Part shown: in pieces, positions 22,469-30,629 of the stretch
Position numbering within the stretch: position 1 is the stretch's first letter
Layout: each line of letters begins with the position of its first letter
Virus record (IMG/VR): IMGVR_UViG_3300028823_000248
Coordinates: 1-32,335 of that record
Length of the DNA: 32,335 nt
Direction: 5' to 3' (one strand)
From: a virus
Notes under the pieces: model-generated
Told to the model about the DNA's origin: nothing
Databases searched by the model: none
What the model saw: only the letters and a program-made list of their open reading frames with translations
Program-made: the position numbers and the translations under genes

Positions 22469-22832
22469 TTGTACTAGAATAAAGTTTGTTTAATCGTCTT
22501 TGCATACTGCCAAGGCTGACCGGACAACGTGTCGTCAATGGTGCCTGGGCGTGGAATTTTTCATTAAAATCCCTGATGAGTGCTACCCGCAATCTGTCGT
22601 TCCTTTTCGAAAAGGATTTGACTGTCAAATATTCCGGGATGGTAGATTTCTTTGTCGCTTTTTTTGTCGGCGTTTCAACGACTTCAGAAATGGTCTTCGG
22701 TTCAGGCTCGGCGACTATTTCAGTCTTCGGTTCAGGCTCGGCGACTATTTCAGACTTCACCGATGCGGTTTTTTTGGGGGCGGTTTTTTTCGCCCCTGTT
22801 TTTTTTGGTTGTGCCTTTTTCTGTGCTGTCAT
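22455..22832 (-). CDS. Lys/Pro-rich protein with tandem repeat, 125 aa
   Basis: The N-terminal half is disordered and histone H1-like (KKTGAKKTAPKKTASVK), followed by two identical copies of the decapeptide EIVAEPEPKT and another Lys/Thr cluster. The C-terminal half (about residues 68-125) is a compact basic domain (YLTVKSFSKRNDRLRVALIR). It may bind DNA or another polyanion. It lies just before the lysis genes, with small overlaps on both sides. No known family. Confidence 0.6.
   Translation of the reverse strand: MTAQKKAQPKKTGAKKTAPKKTASVKSEIVAEPEPKTEIVAEPEPKTISEVVETPTKKATKKSTIPEYLTVKSFSKRNDRLRVALIRDFNEKFHAQAPLTTRCPVSLGSMQRRLNKLYSSTNGKK
22693..22752. repeat. Two perfect 30-bp tandem repeats
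   Basis: Units 22693-22722 and 22723-22752 are identical and code for EIVAEPEPKT twice. The identity at all codon third positions shows a recent duplication. Confidence 0.9.
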
Positions 22833-23005
22833 TTTTCTATTTTTATGATTCGTTTTTCGTGATCTTCGACCTTTTTTTGAAGGTCACAAATGTCTTTTTC
22901 CTGATTCTCCTGCTGCCGCTTAAAAAAATATGCGATCAGCGATAGCAGGAATATTATAATGCCATTGAAGATAGTAATTAAAAATGTATTCAGGTTTGCT
23001 TCCAT
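22829..23005 (-). CDS. Small membrane-anchored coiled-coil protein, 58 aa
   Basis: ATG at 23005 overlaps the stop of the upstream fibre gene by one base; the TGA overlaps the ATG of the next gene. Residues 7-28 are a membrane span (TFLITIFNGIIIFLLSLIAY) and residues 29-58 a charged coiled coil (QENQEKDICDLQKKVEDHEK). The layout resembles holin-associated or XhlA-like proteins, though XhlA has the opposite order. Likely the first gene of the lysis cassette. Confidence 0.65.
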   Translation of the reverse strand: MEANLNTFLITIFNGIIIFLLSLIAYFFKRQQENQEKDICDLQKKVEDHEKRIIKIEK

Positions 23006-24021
23006 TATTGGTCGGTTTCAATATATACCCTCTGCATACGGATGTTTCTGGCTACGGCATTGACCGATTGCACCTGAAATCCGCAACGCATCAAAACAGT
23101 ATTAGTCGGAAGGTTCAACGTGACTTCCCCTTCTGCCGTTGTTCCGGCTGTTATATCATCTATCCTCCAGTATATCTTATTTGATCCAACCGGATATGTG
23201 AATGAATAAAAGTCATAAACATGCTGAGAAATAAACGGCAATCCGGTGTCCACCCGGTTTTGTGTCGTGCCGTCCCGGGTAGAAAAGAACCAGTTCGTAT
23301 CCTGTGTAGCACCGTTTACGTGAAGTCTGTGGAATCCTGCCCTGTTCCCTGCCGGGTTGTCTGCCCCCACGCTTACAGCCATAGTCTGGTCGGTCATGCC
23401 CACGAATATCCGTGATCCAGTGGATGCGCCCGATTCATTGTAACTTGAGTCAGGAAATCCCAGGCGCATGAATGAAAACCACCCGTTAGACCCGATCACC
23501 GTTCCACGCAAAAAGTTCAGGTTTGCATTTCCCGTCCCGGCTGTTGCCGTTGCCGTTCCCGCCGTAACAAAGTTGGCCATGCGCCCATACAACTCCGTAA
23601 CTGTAGGATGCGAGATCGTTCCAACACTTGTGACCGAATCACCAATACTGGAGATCGTGGTGGTGGTGTTGGTGTTAATCATATAGACGTTATTCTGGAA
23701 GAAGGCCGGTTGGATTGGAACGGACAATCCACTCGCCCCCTGTATTTTTAGCATCATCCTTCCGGAGATCGCCTTTGCGTACAGGTTCAGCTTCCCGGAG
23801 GCCGGTGCCGAAGGATCAGATTGCCCTTCAAACAGCATTATCGTTGCATTATCTACCTGACGAAGTGCGTTATACGCCAAACTGTTCCATGCCGTTGAAC
23901 CGTTGCCTATCTTATACAGCCATGTATCAGTTTCTATGCCGATCTCACCGATTGCCAGTACTGGATTGGCCGCTACCCATTCTGCGGCGGTGCCACGCTT
24001 GAGTTGAATTACTACAGACAT
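23005..24021 (-). CDS. Tail fibre with Mtd-like N-terminal domain
   Basis: A 338-residue protein. Residues 1-55 match the phage fibre N-terminal repeat: IQLKRGTAAEWVAANPVLAI, GEIGIETDTWLYKIGNGSTA, WNSLAYNAL, as in Mtd/hyaluronidase-type fibres that attach to the baseplate. The rest is beta-rich with Ser/Thr/Gly/Asn loops, ending in a strand-rich tip (RNIRMQRVYIETDQ), the likely receptor-binding part. No C-type lectin variable motif and no reverse transcriptase are present, so this is not a diversity-generating target. Sampled lines in this block are near 50% GC, above the replication region. Confidence 0.75.
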   Translation of the reverse strand: MSVVIQLKRGTAAEWVAANPVLAIGEIGIETDTWLYKIGNGSTAWNSLAYNALRQVDNATIMLFEGQSDPSAPASGKLNLYAKAISGRMMLKIQGASGLSVPIQPAFFQNNVYMINTNTTTTISSIGDSVTSVGTISHPTVTELYGRMANFVTAGTATATAGTGNANLNFLRGTVIGSNGWFSFMRLGFPDSSYNESGASTGSRIFVGMTDQTMAVSVGADNPAGNRAGFHRLHVNGATQDTNWFFSTRDGTTQNRVDTGLPFISQHVYDFYSFTYPVGSNKIYWRIDDITAGTTAEGEVTLNLPTNTVLMRCGFQVQSVNAVARNIRMQRVYIETDQ

Positions 24022-24033
24022 AATTTTTTATTT

Positions 24034-24405
24034 TTAAATATTTCCACCATCTATGACTAATCCGAAAACAGGAACATCAGAAGGACTTCCACCGTCAATG
24101 TTCTGCGCTGATGAAATCACCTGCCATACCGTATCAAAGTCCGTAGCTGAAGATTTGACCAATGCCGTACCCGCACCACCGCCCTTCGGTACCGCCGTCA
24201 TTGAGGACAACTCCCAATCCAGATCGGAAACGCCGCCGATCAGTTGGTAGGCTTTTTCTATGTCCTTTACCCATACGATCATCCCCTCAGACCTCACCTC
24301 GGAAGGAATGGTCAATAATTCAGGCAATGATCCCACTATATGGACGCCGCCCTTATGATAATCAGCATCCAGAGCCAGGTCAAAATTAAGGCGGGTTTTT
24401 GTCAT
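24034..24405 (-). CDS. Short tail-fibre-like protein, paralogue of the spike N-terminus
   Basis: A 123-residue protein starting MTKTRLNFDLALDADYHKGG. Residues about 18-70 (PSEVRSEGMIVWVKDIEKAY then QLIGGVSDLDWELSS) copy the second N-terminal unit of the upstream spike (PSALRYYGMLVWIRDEGRFY then QLIGGLADINFVEWI). The end is Gly/Ser/Asp-rich. It may be a fibre adaptor or connector. Start and stop overlap the spike gene by one base. Confidence 0.65.
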   Translation of the reverse strand: MTKTRLNFDLALDADYHKGGVHIVGSLPELLTIPSEVRSEGMIVWVKDIEKAYQLIGGVSDLDWELSSMTAVPKGGGAGTALVKSSATDFDTVWQVISSAQNIDGGSPSDVPVFGLVIDGGNI

Positions 24406-26420
24406 CAGCTATACCTCATTATACGGTTTACATTATATCGCATCACGGTTGTGCTGCCCGAGTTGTCAGACGTTGCAACCAATTGAATCGTGTTCCCGGA
24501 GTATTGAACCGAAAACGCAACCCCGACAGCCGTTCCTGCGTTCTGGAATGTCTGAGTTATAAACAGGCTCGTTCCGGTTGATAAAATACTCAGTTCCCCT
24601 TGCTCGTACCTGCCTACGGGCCTCGCCAATGCGTAGTGTATTTTTATGGCCCGGGTGTAAGTCAGGTCGCCTATGTTGATATACGTTACTGCATTGTTCA
24701 GGATGCTCGGCTCAACCAGTGTATTCTCGAACTCAGGATACGTCCCGGGAAGTGCGATCCAGAAGGCCCTGCCAGGCTTTATGAACCTCGTTAACGTCAA
24801 GTTTGAGAAATACGGCAAAGAATCCGTGTTCTTATAAAATTCGTTTACGAATAAATAGAACCCCGCATCAGATGTCCCGACTGAAATATCAGCAATAAAT
24901 ACCTTGCTACCTGAGTATGACGGAAACTTATAGCATTGCAGGTTCGAGTAGTCGAGGCCCCTGAATACAGAACCGACCGTATATTGGATCATGCCGGTAA
25001 AGTCGATCAATGAGAAAAAGTCCGTCACTTCAATCGTGCCAAAATACGTGAACGTGAGGCCTGATCCCGCACCGGCGTCCGAGGCCATAGCAAAGCGGTT
25101 TGTGCGGAAGCCGATTGACTTTTGAAGTTTCAGTGCGTTCTGATTGGTGAAAATACCCGAGCGGTTCCAACGCAATGTATTCAGTCCGCTTTCATTCGCA
25201 TTAACTAACGCCCACTGCCCTGAATTACCGGTACACATGACCAAACTCTCTATGAACGTGCATACCTTCGTGCGTTTGTTCCCATCATCATCCTGGCCGT
25301 TCATTTCAAGGTTCGTCGCTGTCGTAACGTTGATAAAACGATAGACGCACCTTCGGAACGTCTGCGCCAGACGGGAGGGGTTGTGAAATTGCTTGACATT
25401 TGGAGTTAGCCAGAAATTATAAAAACCGATCTCCCCGTCAGCGTTGAGTGGCCGGAATACAAGCCAGGTCGAATCATTGTCTGAATTGTTCAGCGTGGTC
25501 TTGTTCTCGTATATGGTCGTATAGTTTCGGCCTTCCCGTATTGTGAACATGGTGCAGGAGTCCGACCCTGCGGTGTTGTAAATAATGGGATCATAGTTCG
25601 ACCCGTTCGAGTGGAACTTCCCTGTCAGTTCGTTTTTCGTGAATGTTCTGGCCGCCTTCGTCAATGTATATTCTCCATCCTGCGTTGCCGCTACGGCTGT
25701 GAACCCGCTTTCCCAAAGGCCCATCTGACCCTCGAAGTTCAATAGCGCATTGTTCACGAAGTTGAAACGGTCAATTTTTGTTCGACATGCCGTAGTGAAA
25801 TCAAATGTTCCGGTGCCGAGTGATATTGTGATCGTGCAGCCGTAGATCGTTGGCTGTAAGTCCTGTAAGGCCCTGAAGATCGTCAGGAATGGATTGCCCA
25901 CCGATCCGTCACCGGTGGTATCGTTCCCGGTCGTTGCCACGTAGATCGTGCGGCTGACTTCCTCCCGTCCTGCAGAAATGATCCATTCCACGAAGTTGAT
26001 GTCTGCCAATCCACCGATCAATTGGTAGAACCGCCCCTCATCCCGAATCCATACCAACATGCCGTAATATCGAAGCGCCGATGGTATGGCATACATTTCG
26101 GCCATAGTATTGAATGAATGCAGTCCTCCCTTCAATTCATTTGCGGCGGTGACCCCGCTGGTCATCCGTTGCCACGAAATGATGTTCGTATAGTTCAGAG
26201 CATCAAGCAAAATATAAATTCCATTGTATTCGGGCGTGGGATCATCCCCCACTGCCACGATCATGCCGTTGTATAGGTAGGAAAGTCCACCGACCTTCTC
26301 CCAAGTAGCCGAATCTATCAGGTCAGACCTCAAGGCGACTTTCATCCGGGCGTCGATAGGCCCTGCTATAAGACCTTCAAGATTGGCGGCGAAATCGAAT
26401 GTTCCCTTAATTCTTGGCAT
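24405..26420 (-). CDS. Tailspike with right-handed beta-helix
   Basis: A 671-residue protein. Residues 1-150 hold attachment units (TFDFAANLEGLIAGPIDARM; GMLVWIRDEGRFYQLIGGLA). From about residue 158 the pattern TIYVATTGNDTTGDGSVGNP followed by FLTIFRALQDL is the start of a DUF1565/pectate-lyase type beta-helix, continuing to about 560 in short hydrophobic rungs. The C-terminal 110 residues are a separate beta domain, perhaps for trimerisation. Such spikes bind and often degrade capsule or surface polysaccharide; I cannot pick out catalytic acids with confidence. Confidence 0.75.
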   Translation of the reverse strand: MPRIKGTFDFAANLEGLIAGPIDARMKVALRSDLIDSATWEKVGGLSYLYNGMIVAVGDDPTPEYNGIYILLDALNYTNIISWQRMTSGVTAANELKGGLHSFNTMAEMYAIPSALRYYGMLVWIRDEGRFYQLIGGLADINFVEWIISAGREEVSRTIYVATTGNDTTGDGSVGNPFLTIFRALQDLQPTIYGCTITISLGTGTFDFTTACRTKIDRFNFVNNALLNFEGQMGLWESGFTAVAATQDGEYTLTKAARTFTKNELTGKFHSNGSNYDPIIYNTAGSDSCTMFTIREGRNYTTIYENKTTLNNSDNDSTWLVFRPLNADGEIGFYNFWLTPNVKQFHNPSRLAQTFRRCVYRFINVTTATNLEMNGQDDDGNKRTKVCTFIESLVMCTGNSGQWALVNANESGLNTLRWNRSGIFTNQNALKLQKSIGFRTNRFAMASDAGAGSGLTFTYFGTIEVTDFFSLIDFTGMIQYTVGSVFRGLDYSNLQCYKFPSYSGSKVFIADISVGTSDAGFYLFVNEFYKNTDSLPYFSNLTLTRFIKPGRAFWIALPGTYPEFENTLVEPSILNNAVTYINIGDLTYTRAIKIHYALARPVGRYEQGELSILSTGTSLFITQTFQNAGTAVGVAFSVQYSGNTIQLVATSDNSGSTTVMRYNVNRIMRYS

Positions 26421-26423
26421 GGT

Positions 26424-27950
26424 TTAAAATTTTAGTCTGATTTGTATGGCTCCCCGGGTCAATCCATTAAAGGTGAAACGAGTATAGTTTATCACATTGC
26501 CCTGAACGGTTTCAGTTACAGGGGAAGTAGTCCATTCACTCAATCCAGTTGATTCCCAGTTTTCCGTCAGGGTGTTGTACGTTTCAACATCCGCAAGTGG
26601 ACGGAGTGCTAACCAATTTACTGCCACTTCAAAAAATTGCTTATTGCCTCCCGATTCCGCAACCATTGAAAATACGATATTGTTTGCGTATAACATGCTG
26701 ACCAATGTTTGCTTTGTGGCCACCGTGATTGATGCGGTTGTTCCGAACAATGGATAAACCCCTTCCAGTTGCACCTGTTCTGGCCCTACCGATCCTGCCG
26801 GAAGTGGCAATCCATAGGGATTACCTTTATTGTCAAGCGGCTGTGGGCCTTCATCATAATCGACCCATGATTCCCAAATATTGAGGCCAAGTGTCACGAC
26901 ATGCCCGATTAGATTGTATATGTCGGTGAGTGATGTGGAAGGAACACTTGCAGGGATTCCCGGCCCGGAATATCGGTAGGTATTTGGAAGTCCGCTTCTG
27001 TCCTGAGTTTTTATTCCCCGGATCTGGATTTCTCCACGATTGAACGTGGCAGTGAATGTTATGGAAAGTACGTCGGCAATTTCATAATATAGCGATGCAT
27101 TCTCGACAAATGAACTGGATGGGGCCACGAATGTTGGAAGCACAAGTGGGTAGAACATTTCTTCCATAGTTTCAGCAAACGATTTTCCCCCTGCGAAGAA
27201 CGGATTCCCGGCCACAATTCCACCTACGGTTTCCTCAACCGCTGTGGGATTGGTATATTCTGCCGGAATCACCAATGCCTCTATCGCCTGTCTGACCCTT
27301 TCAGGAGACCAGGCCCGTGAAAACGTGACCGTTCCTTCTTCCGCTTCCGTTTGAGTTACCAGGTCTAAAAGCTTGTGCAGATATTCGGATAACACCGGAT
27401 CAGGAGTGGCAGGGGCGCCCCCACCGGCTCGTGGTTCGCCACCTCCGAGGTTCAATCCCCCTGACCAGTTAGATGTTTCTGGCCGAATATCACCGGGAGC
27501 CGCCACCTTATAATCCGGATAATCGGCCTCATGAGTGCATAGGAAATCTATCAGCCGCTGAGTGTACCATTCCGCATTTTCACGTTCTTGCTTTGCAAGG
27601 TCTTTCGCATCGGATAAAGTTACGGGTGTTCCATCATCCACAACCCTTTGAACCACCCCGCTGTTTACTATTTTTACGGAAAGGAATTGCATTGCTTCAT
27701 AGAATGTCCAATGAACAAGAGCCTTGGCGATATAATCATCCAGAAGAAGTTCATTCACGGGCGACAGCGTATGATCCTTGATCTGTTTCATCAGCCGTTC
27801 GTAGAGTGCCGTTCCGAGTTTCGGCTGTATCCATTTATCCTGTGCCGTATATAGATGCGGAGTGATAAAATCCATATCCAAATTGCCTGAAACGGGCGAC
27901 AATTTTCTCAGTAATTCCTCGGAAATTAAAAATGATACAGTTCGTGCCAT
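26424..27950 (-). CDS. Head-tail connector (DUF6712-like) fused to a fibre-like C-terminal domain
   Basis: A 508-residue protein. Residues 1-160 match the connector family of Bacteroidetes phages: LLRKLSPVSGNLDMDFITPH, LYTAQDKWIQPKLGTALYER and a helical remainder. A Gly/Pro linker (GGGEPRAGGGAPATPDP, about 172-190) joins this to 200-508, which looks like a virion surface domain: GNPFFAGGKSFAETMEEMFY, PLVLPTFVAPSSSF, then Ig/beta strands. Connectors are usually 150-200 residues, so the extra 300 residues are exceptional. It shares its first base with the portal stop. Confidence 0.65.
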   Translation of the reverse strand: MARTVSFLISEELLRKLSPVSGNLDMDFITPHLYTAQDKWIQPKLGTALYERLMKQIKDHTLSPVNELLLDDYIAKALVHWTFYEAMQFLSVKIVNSGVVQRVVDDGTPVTLSDAKDLAKQERENAEWYTQRLIDFLCTHEADYPDYKVAAPGDIRPETSNWSGGLNLGGGEPRAGGGAPATPDPVLSEYLHKLLDLVTQTEAEEGTVTFSRAWSPERVRQAIEALVIPAEYTNPTAVEETVGGIVAGNPFFAGGKSFAETMEEMFYPLVLPTFVAPSSSFVENASLYYEIADVLSITFTATFNRGEIQIRGIKTQDRSGLPNTYRYSGPGIPASVPSTSLTDIYNLIGHVVTLGLNIWESWVDYDEGPQPLDNKGNPYGLPLPAGSVGPEQVQLEGVYPLFGTTASITVATKQTLVSMLYANNIVFSMVAESGGNKQFFEVAVNWLALRPLADVETYNTLTENWESTGLSEWTTSPVTETVQGNVINYTRFTFNGLTRGAIQIRLKF

Positions 27951-29737
27951 TATGTTCCTCTTTTACGTGGTTTAGGATTTTTGGTGGTCGCCTGATCATC
28001 TGCGGGTGCAAAAGCACTTGGCAATTCTGTAACTCCAATTTTCCTCGTTTCCGGGATTATTTGAGTGGCTACCCGTGTACCTGTTTTGAAAAATACCAAT
28101 CGTGCCCACCGATGGCGGCAACCATACGAACCCTTATAATTGAATATAGAATAGGTGCCGAATTCCGAATTTTCACTTCTGAAACTCATTTGGTCAATAT
28201 CCTCTTTGCGAAATATCAGGTTCATATCCAACACTTCGGCACAAAAGCGGCGATTTTTTTCGTCACGGGGGCCGGAATATCGGTAACGAATTTTATATAA
28301 TCCTTGGTCTATGGATGAAGGTTGTTCCGGGTCGGATTGGATCGCAAAGGATAATTTTTTCACTTTTAATTTCCTGCCTTCATCCGTGAGTTCCTCGTCC
28401 ACTTGCACCAATACATAGCCTTCATCCGTCAATTCCTTGATGTCTTTCCCTTTTTCCTTCAATTGATCAAGCGTTGGTTGTATCATATCTTCACTGAGGA
28501 CAGATCGTTTGTCCTGTGCAATCTTTGACATTTGCACTTCTGCGCTTGATTCATCGGGATTGGTGCCTTCGAGGAATTGGGCGGGTTGCAGGGTTTCTAT
28601 TGATATGTCGATCCGCAAATTGTTAGTGCGTAGGATTTTGGTCAATGTTCGCAAAATGACCAATTGGTATGGAAATATGACCACTTTATTGAATAATACG
28701 AACGCATTTTTGATCTCATCGGCATTATTGCCCCATCCCGTCTGATCTTTTATGCCGAAAAGCATGGGCGAAACCACCCGATGGCCCACCATGATCTTTT
28801 GAGTGATCTCCGGCATCAATTCACGAAAACGCTGATCCAACCGGGCGGGTTCAAATGTATCAAAACGAACCGCAGTTTCAGGCGTATCATTGTAAACGAA
28901 AACCAATTTATGAGATGCTTTGCCTGTAAATTTCGTCCTAAATTTCGATTCTATGGCATCCTTTTCGGCCTGGGGCGGTTCACCATTGAAGAACTGGATT
29001 AATGCGGACGGGAAAAATCCATTTTCAATATTGTTCAAATGAAATTCCGAAACACGATTATCCAAAAGGATCCAGTTCATGGCTCCGATATAATCGGGCG
29101 TGGAATAGTAAAATTGGGATGGTCGGTATTGCTTGACAAATAAAACTTGCCGGGATTCGCTTCTGTCGGTTATGTCGAATGCCCTTATTTTTTTTGGATG
29201 GAATTTTTTCTGGCGATATTTTTCCCAATTCGTGGAATAGTAATAATATTTTATTTTGTTATCCGCTTCATCAAATTTACCCGATCTGATTCCTTCGGCG
29301 GGTAAGTGATATATTTCAACGATTTCGGTTCGTGCCTGATTCCAGATCAGTTCCCATGCAAAATAACCTTGCAGGTACAGATCAAAGGCGGTGCGATCAA
29401 TGATGTCCTTCATCGTGTCGCCATTGCGGTTCACCCGACTTATGAATGTATTGAACTTAAGCAAAGTTTCGGTATCGGGTTGGTTTTCGGCAATAATATT
29501 CTCGCCGCCGATCATAGCGCTGATCCCATTCACCAATGCATTGTGGATAGCGGATTGTTGCCAAGCGAGTATCAATTGCTGTGGATATAGATTGTCCTCG
29601 CCATACAGAATCCATTCATTGTAGGCGGTTTCGATGACTTCGGGAACGTCGGCTTCGCTAAAATTGACGATGCTAATTGTACTCGCCTTTTTCCCCTTCG
29701 ATGGATGGATGATATCCTGTTGGTTCTTGGTATCCAT
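27950..29737 (-). CDS. Portal protein with C-terminal MuF-like domain
   Basis: A 595-residue protein. The portal part shows EWILYGEDNLYPQQLILAWQ, AIHNALVNGISAMIGGENII, TMKDIIDRTAFDLYLQGYFA and GHRVVSPMLFGIKDQTGWGN, the typical order for Bacteroidetes phage portals. Residues about 478-555 form an extra domain (KIRYRYSGPRDEKNRRFCAE, then GSYGCRHRW) with Cys and His spaced as in the zinc-binding end of MuF-type minor head proteins. The portal is the DNA gate of the head. The start overlaps the upstream gene by 65 bases, which is large for this genome. Confidence 0.8.
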   Translation of the reverse strand: MDTKNQQDIIHPSKGKKASTISIVNFSEADVPEVIETAYNEWILYGEDNLYPQQLILAWQQSAIHNALVNGISAMIGGENIIAENQPDTETLLKFNTFISRVNRNGDTMKDIIDRTAFDLYLQGYFAWELIWNQARTEIVEIYHLPAEGIRSGKFDEADNKIKYYYYSTNWEKYRQKKFHPKKIRAFDITDRSESRQVLFVKQYRPSQFYYSTPDYIGAMNWILLDNRVSEFHLNNIENGFFPSALIQFFNGEPPQAEKDAIESKFRTKFTGKASHKLVFVYNDTPETAVRFDTFEPARLDQRFRELMPEITQKIMVGHRVVSPMLFGIKDQTGWGNNADEIKNAFVLFNKVVIFPYQLVILRTLTKILRTNNLRIDISIETLQPAQFLEGTNPDESSAEVQMSKIAQDKRSVLSEDMIQPTLDQLKEKGKDIKELTDEGYVLVQVDEELTDEGRKLKVKKLSFAIQSDPEQPSSIDQGLYKIRYRYSGPRDEKNRRFCAEVLDMNLIFRKEDIDQMSFRSENSEFGTYSIFNYKGSYGCRHRWARLVFFKTGTRVATQIIPETRKIGVTELPSAFAPADDQATTKNPKPRKRGT

Positions 29738-29999
29738 TTTTTATGATTAATATGCCGGTTTCTAAAACATTGTCGCTATTATCCACAACCCTGTAAATAT
29801 GCTCACCGATTTCAAAATCCGAACCATCCAAACGAAACACTATCCACCGGTGATCTTGGTAAATGATCAAAATGGCAATTTCTACCTCTACGTCCGTATT
29901 TTTCCTGATGGCAATAAACCTTAAGGCGGCAACTGTCAGGCAATCCACCGCCCCAAGGTTCATATAAACCAATTGGTCTGTCGAGTGATTCAGTATCAT
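29673..29999 (-). CDS. Hypothetical virion-associated protein, 108 aa
   Basis: Small beta-rich protein with strands VEVEIAILIIYQDHRWIVFR and a Gly-Glu-x-x-Tyr turn (EIGEHIYRVVDNSDNVLETG). This layout occurs in small Bacteroidetes phage proteins near fibre and neck genes; an adaptor or completion role is possible. It shares one base with the major tail gene and overlaps the portal gene by 65 bases. Confidence 0.5.
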   Translation of the reverse strand: MILNHSTDQLVYMNLGAVDCLTVAALRFIAIRKNTDVEVEIAILIIYQDHRWIVFRLDGSDFEIGEHIYRVVDNSDNVLETGILIIKNGYQEPTGYHPSIEGEKGEYN

Positions 30000-30565
30000 T
30001 AATAAGCCGGGGTAATGGTAACGCCAGCCATATTATCAAAAGGTTCTGATGTGAATGCTTCGCAAAATGGTGCGAAATCATTTTCACGTGCGGTGAAAAT
30101 AATATTTGCTTGTTTCGGATCGGCGGGTGCCGTACCACTTGCGGAGTCGCCCCCGGTTGCAGTTGCACCGTTATACATGCCGAAGCAACGAATATTATTC
30201 TGATAATCCATTGCGAAAATGATGAATCGCCCTTTTATCATTGCATTTAGATCAGCAAGGTCCTCCTGTAATATATGCTGCTCAACCAAAGTTAGAACCT
30301 GTTCTACGTAAGCCACCCCGGATTCATCTGAACTGATCACGTTCTCCACGTAATTGCCAACGCCATTTGCCATTTCAAAGCGGAATAATTCAACCGTTCC
30401 GATGTCATCAATCTCCCCGCTAACGCCATCAATCGTATAGGTCAAATTGGTATAGGGGGTAAGAAACAATGTTTTCACCCCACTCATCCCGGCTTTGCAA
30501 TCTGCAAGTAAACGTCCATTGGTCAATTCACATGGGCTCAGTTGTCTGTTCTTCAAGAATCTCAT
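29999..30565 (-). CDS. Major tail (tube) protein
   Basis: A 188-residue protein that follows the major capsid gene. Features are an N-terminal CELTNGRLLADCKAGMSGVK, acidic linker GVSGEIDDIGTVELFRFEMA, a central VLTLVEQHILQEDLADLNAM helix, strands FIIFAMDYQNNIRCFGMYNG and a final TARENDFAPFCEAF, a pattern I know from major tail proteins of Bacteroidetes phages (Cys/Gly start, then long central helix, then GMYNGA turn). It would form the tail tube around the tape measure. The strong hairpin just upstream probably sets its level relative to capsid protein. Confidence 0.65.
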   Translation of the reverse strand: MRFLKNRQLSPCELTNGRLLADCKAGMSGVKTLFLTPYTNLTYTIDGVSGEIDDIGTVELFRFEMANGVGNYVENVISSDESGVAYVEQVLTLVEQHILQEDLADLNAMIKGRFIIFAMDYQNNIRCFGMYNGATATGGDSASGTAPADPKQANIIFTARENDFAPFCEAFTSEPFDNMAGVTITPAY

Positions 30566-30582
30566 TTTTATAGGTATTTAAA

Positions 30583-30611
30583 AGTGGCGGGGGCAAAAAC
30601 CCCCATCCACT
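30583..30611 (-). terminator. Strong hairpin after the major capsid gene
   Basis: On the minus strand AGTGG-AT-GGGGG pairs with CCCCC-G-CCACT around a TTTTTG loop: ten base pairs with small internal loops, 18 bases after the capsid stop. It is followed by TTTAAA and not a long T-run, so it may be a leaky terminator or an RNA-stabilising hairpin that raises capsid output above downstream genes. A smaller CCCC/GGGG hairpin spans the capsid stop (about 30624-30637). Confidence 0.6.
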
Positions 30612-30629
30612 TGGTTAAACTTTCCCCTT

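Noticed and set aside
22486-22862. Two 120-codon plus-strand frames rich in Phe, Gly and Ser
   Set aside because: They are the complement of the Lys/Pro/Ala-rich gene and its 30-bp repeats.
23005-24021. Diversity-generating retroelement target in the Mtd-like fibre
   Set aside because: Only the N-terminal attachment repeat resembles Mtd. There is no C-type lectin variable region, template repeat or reverse transcriptase.
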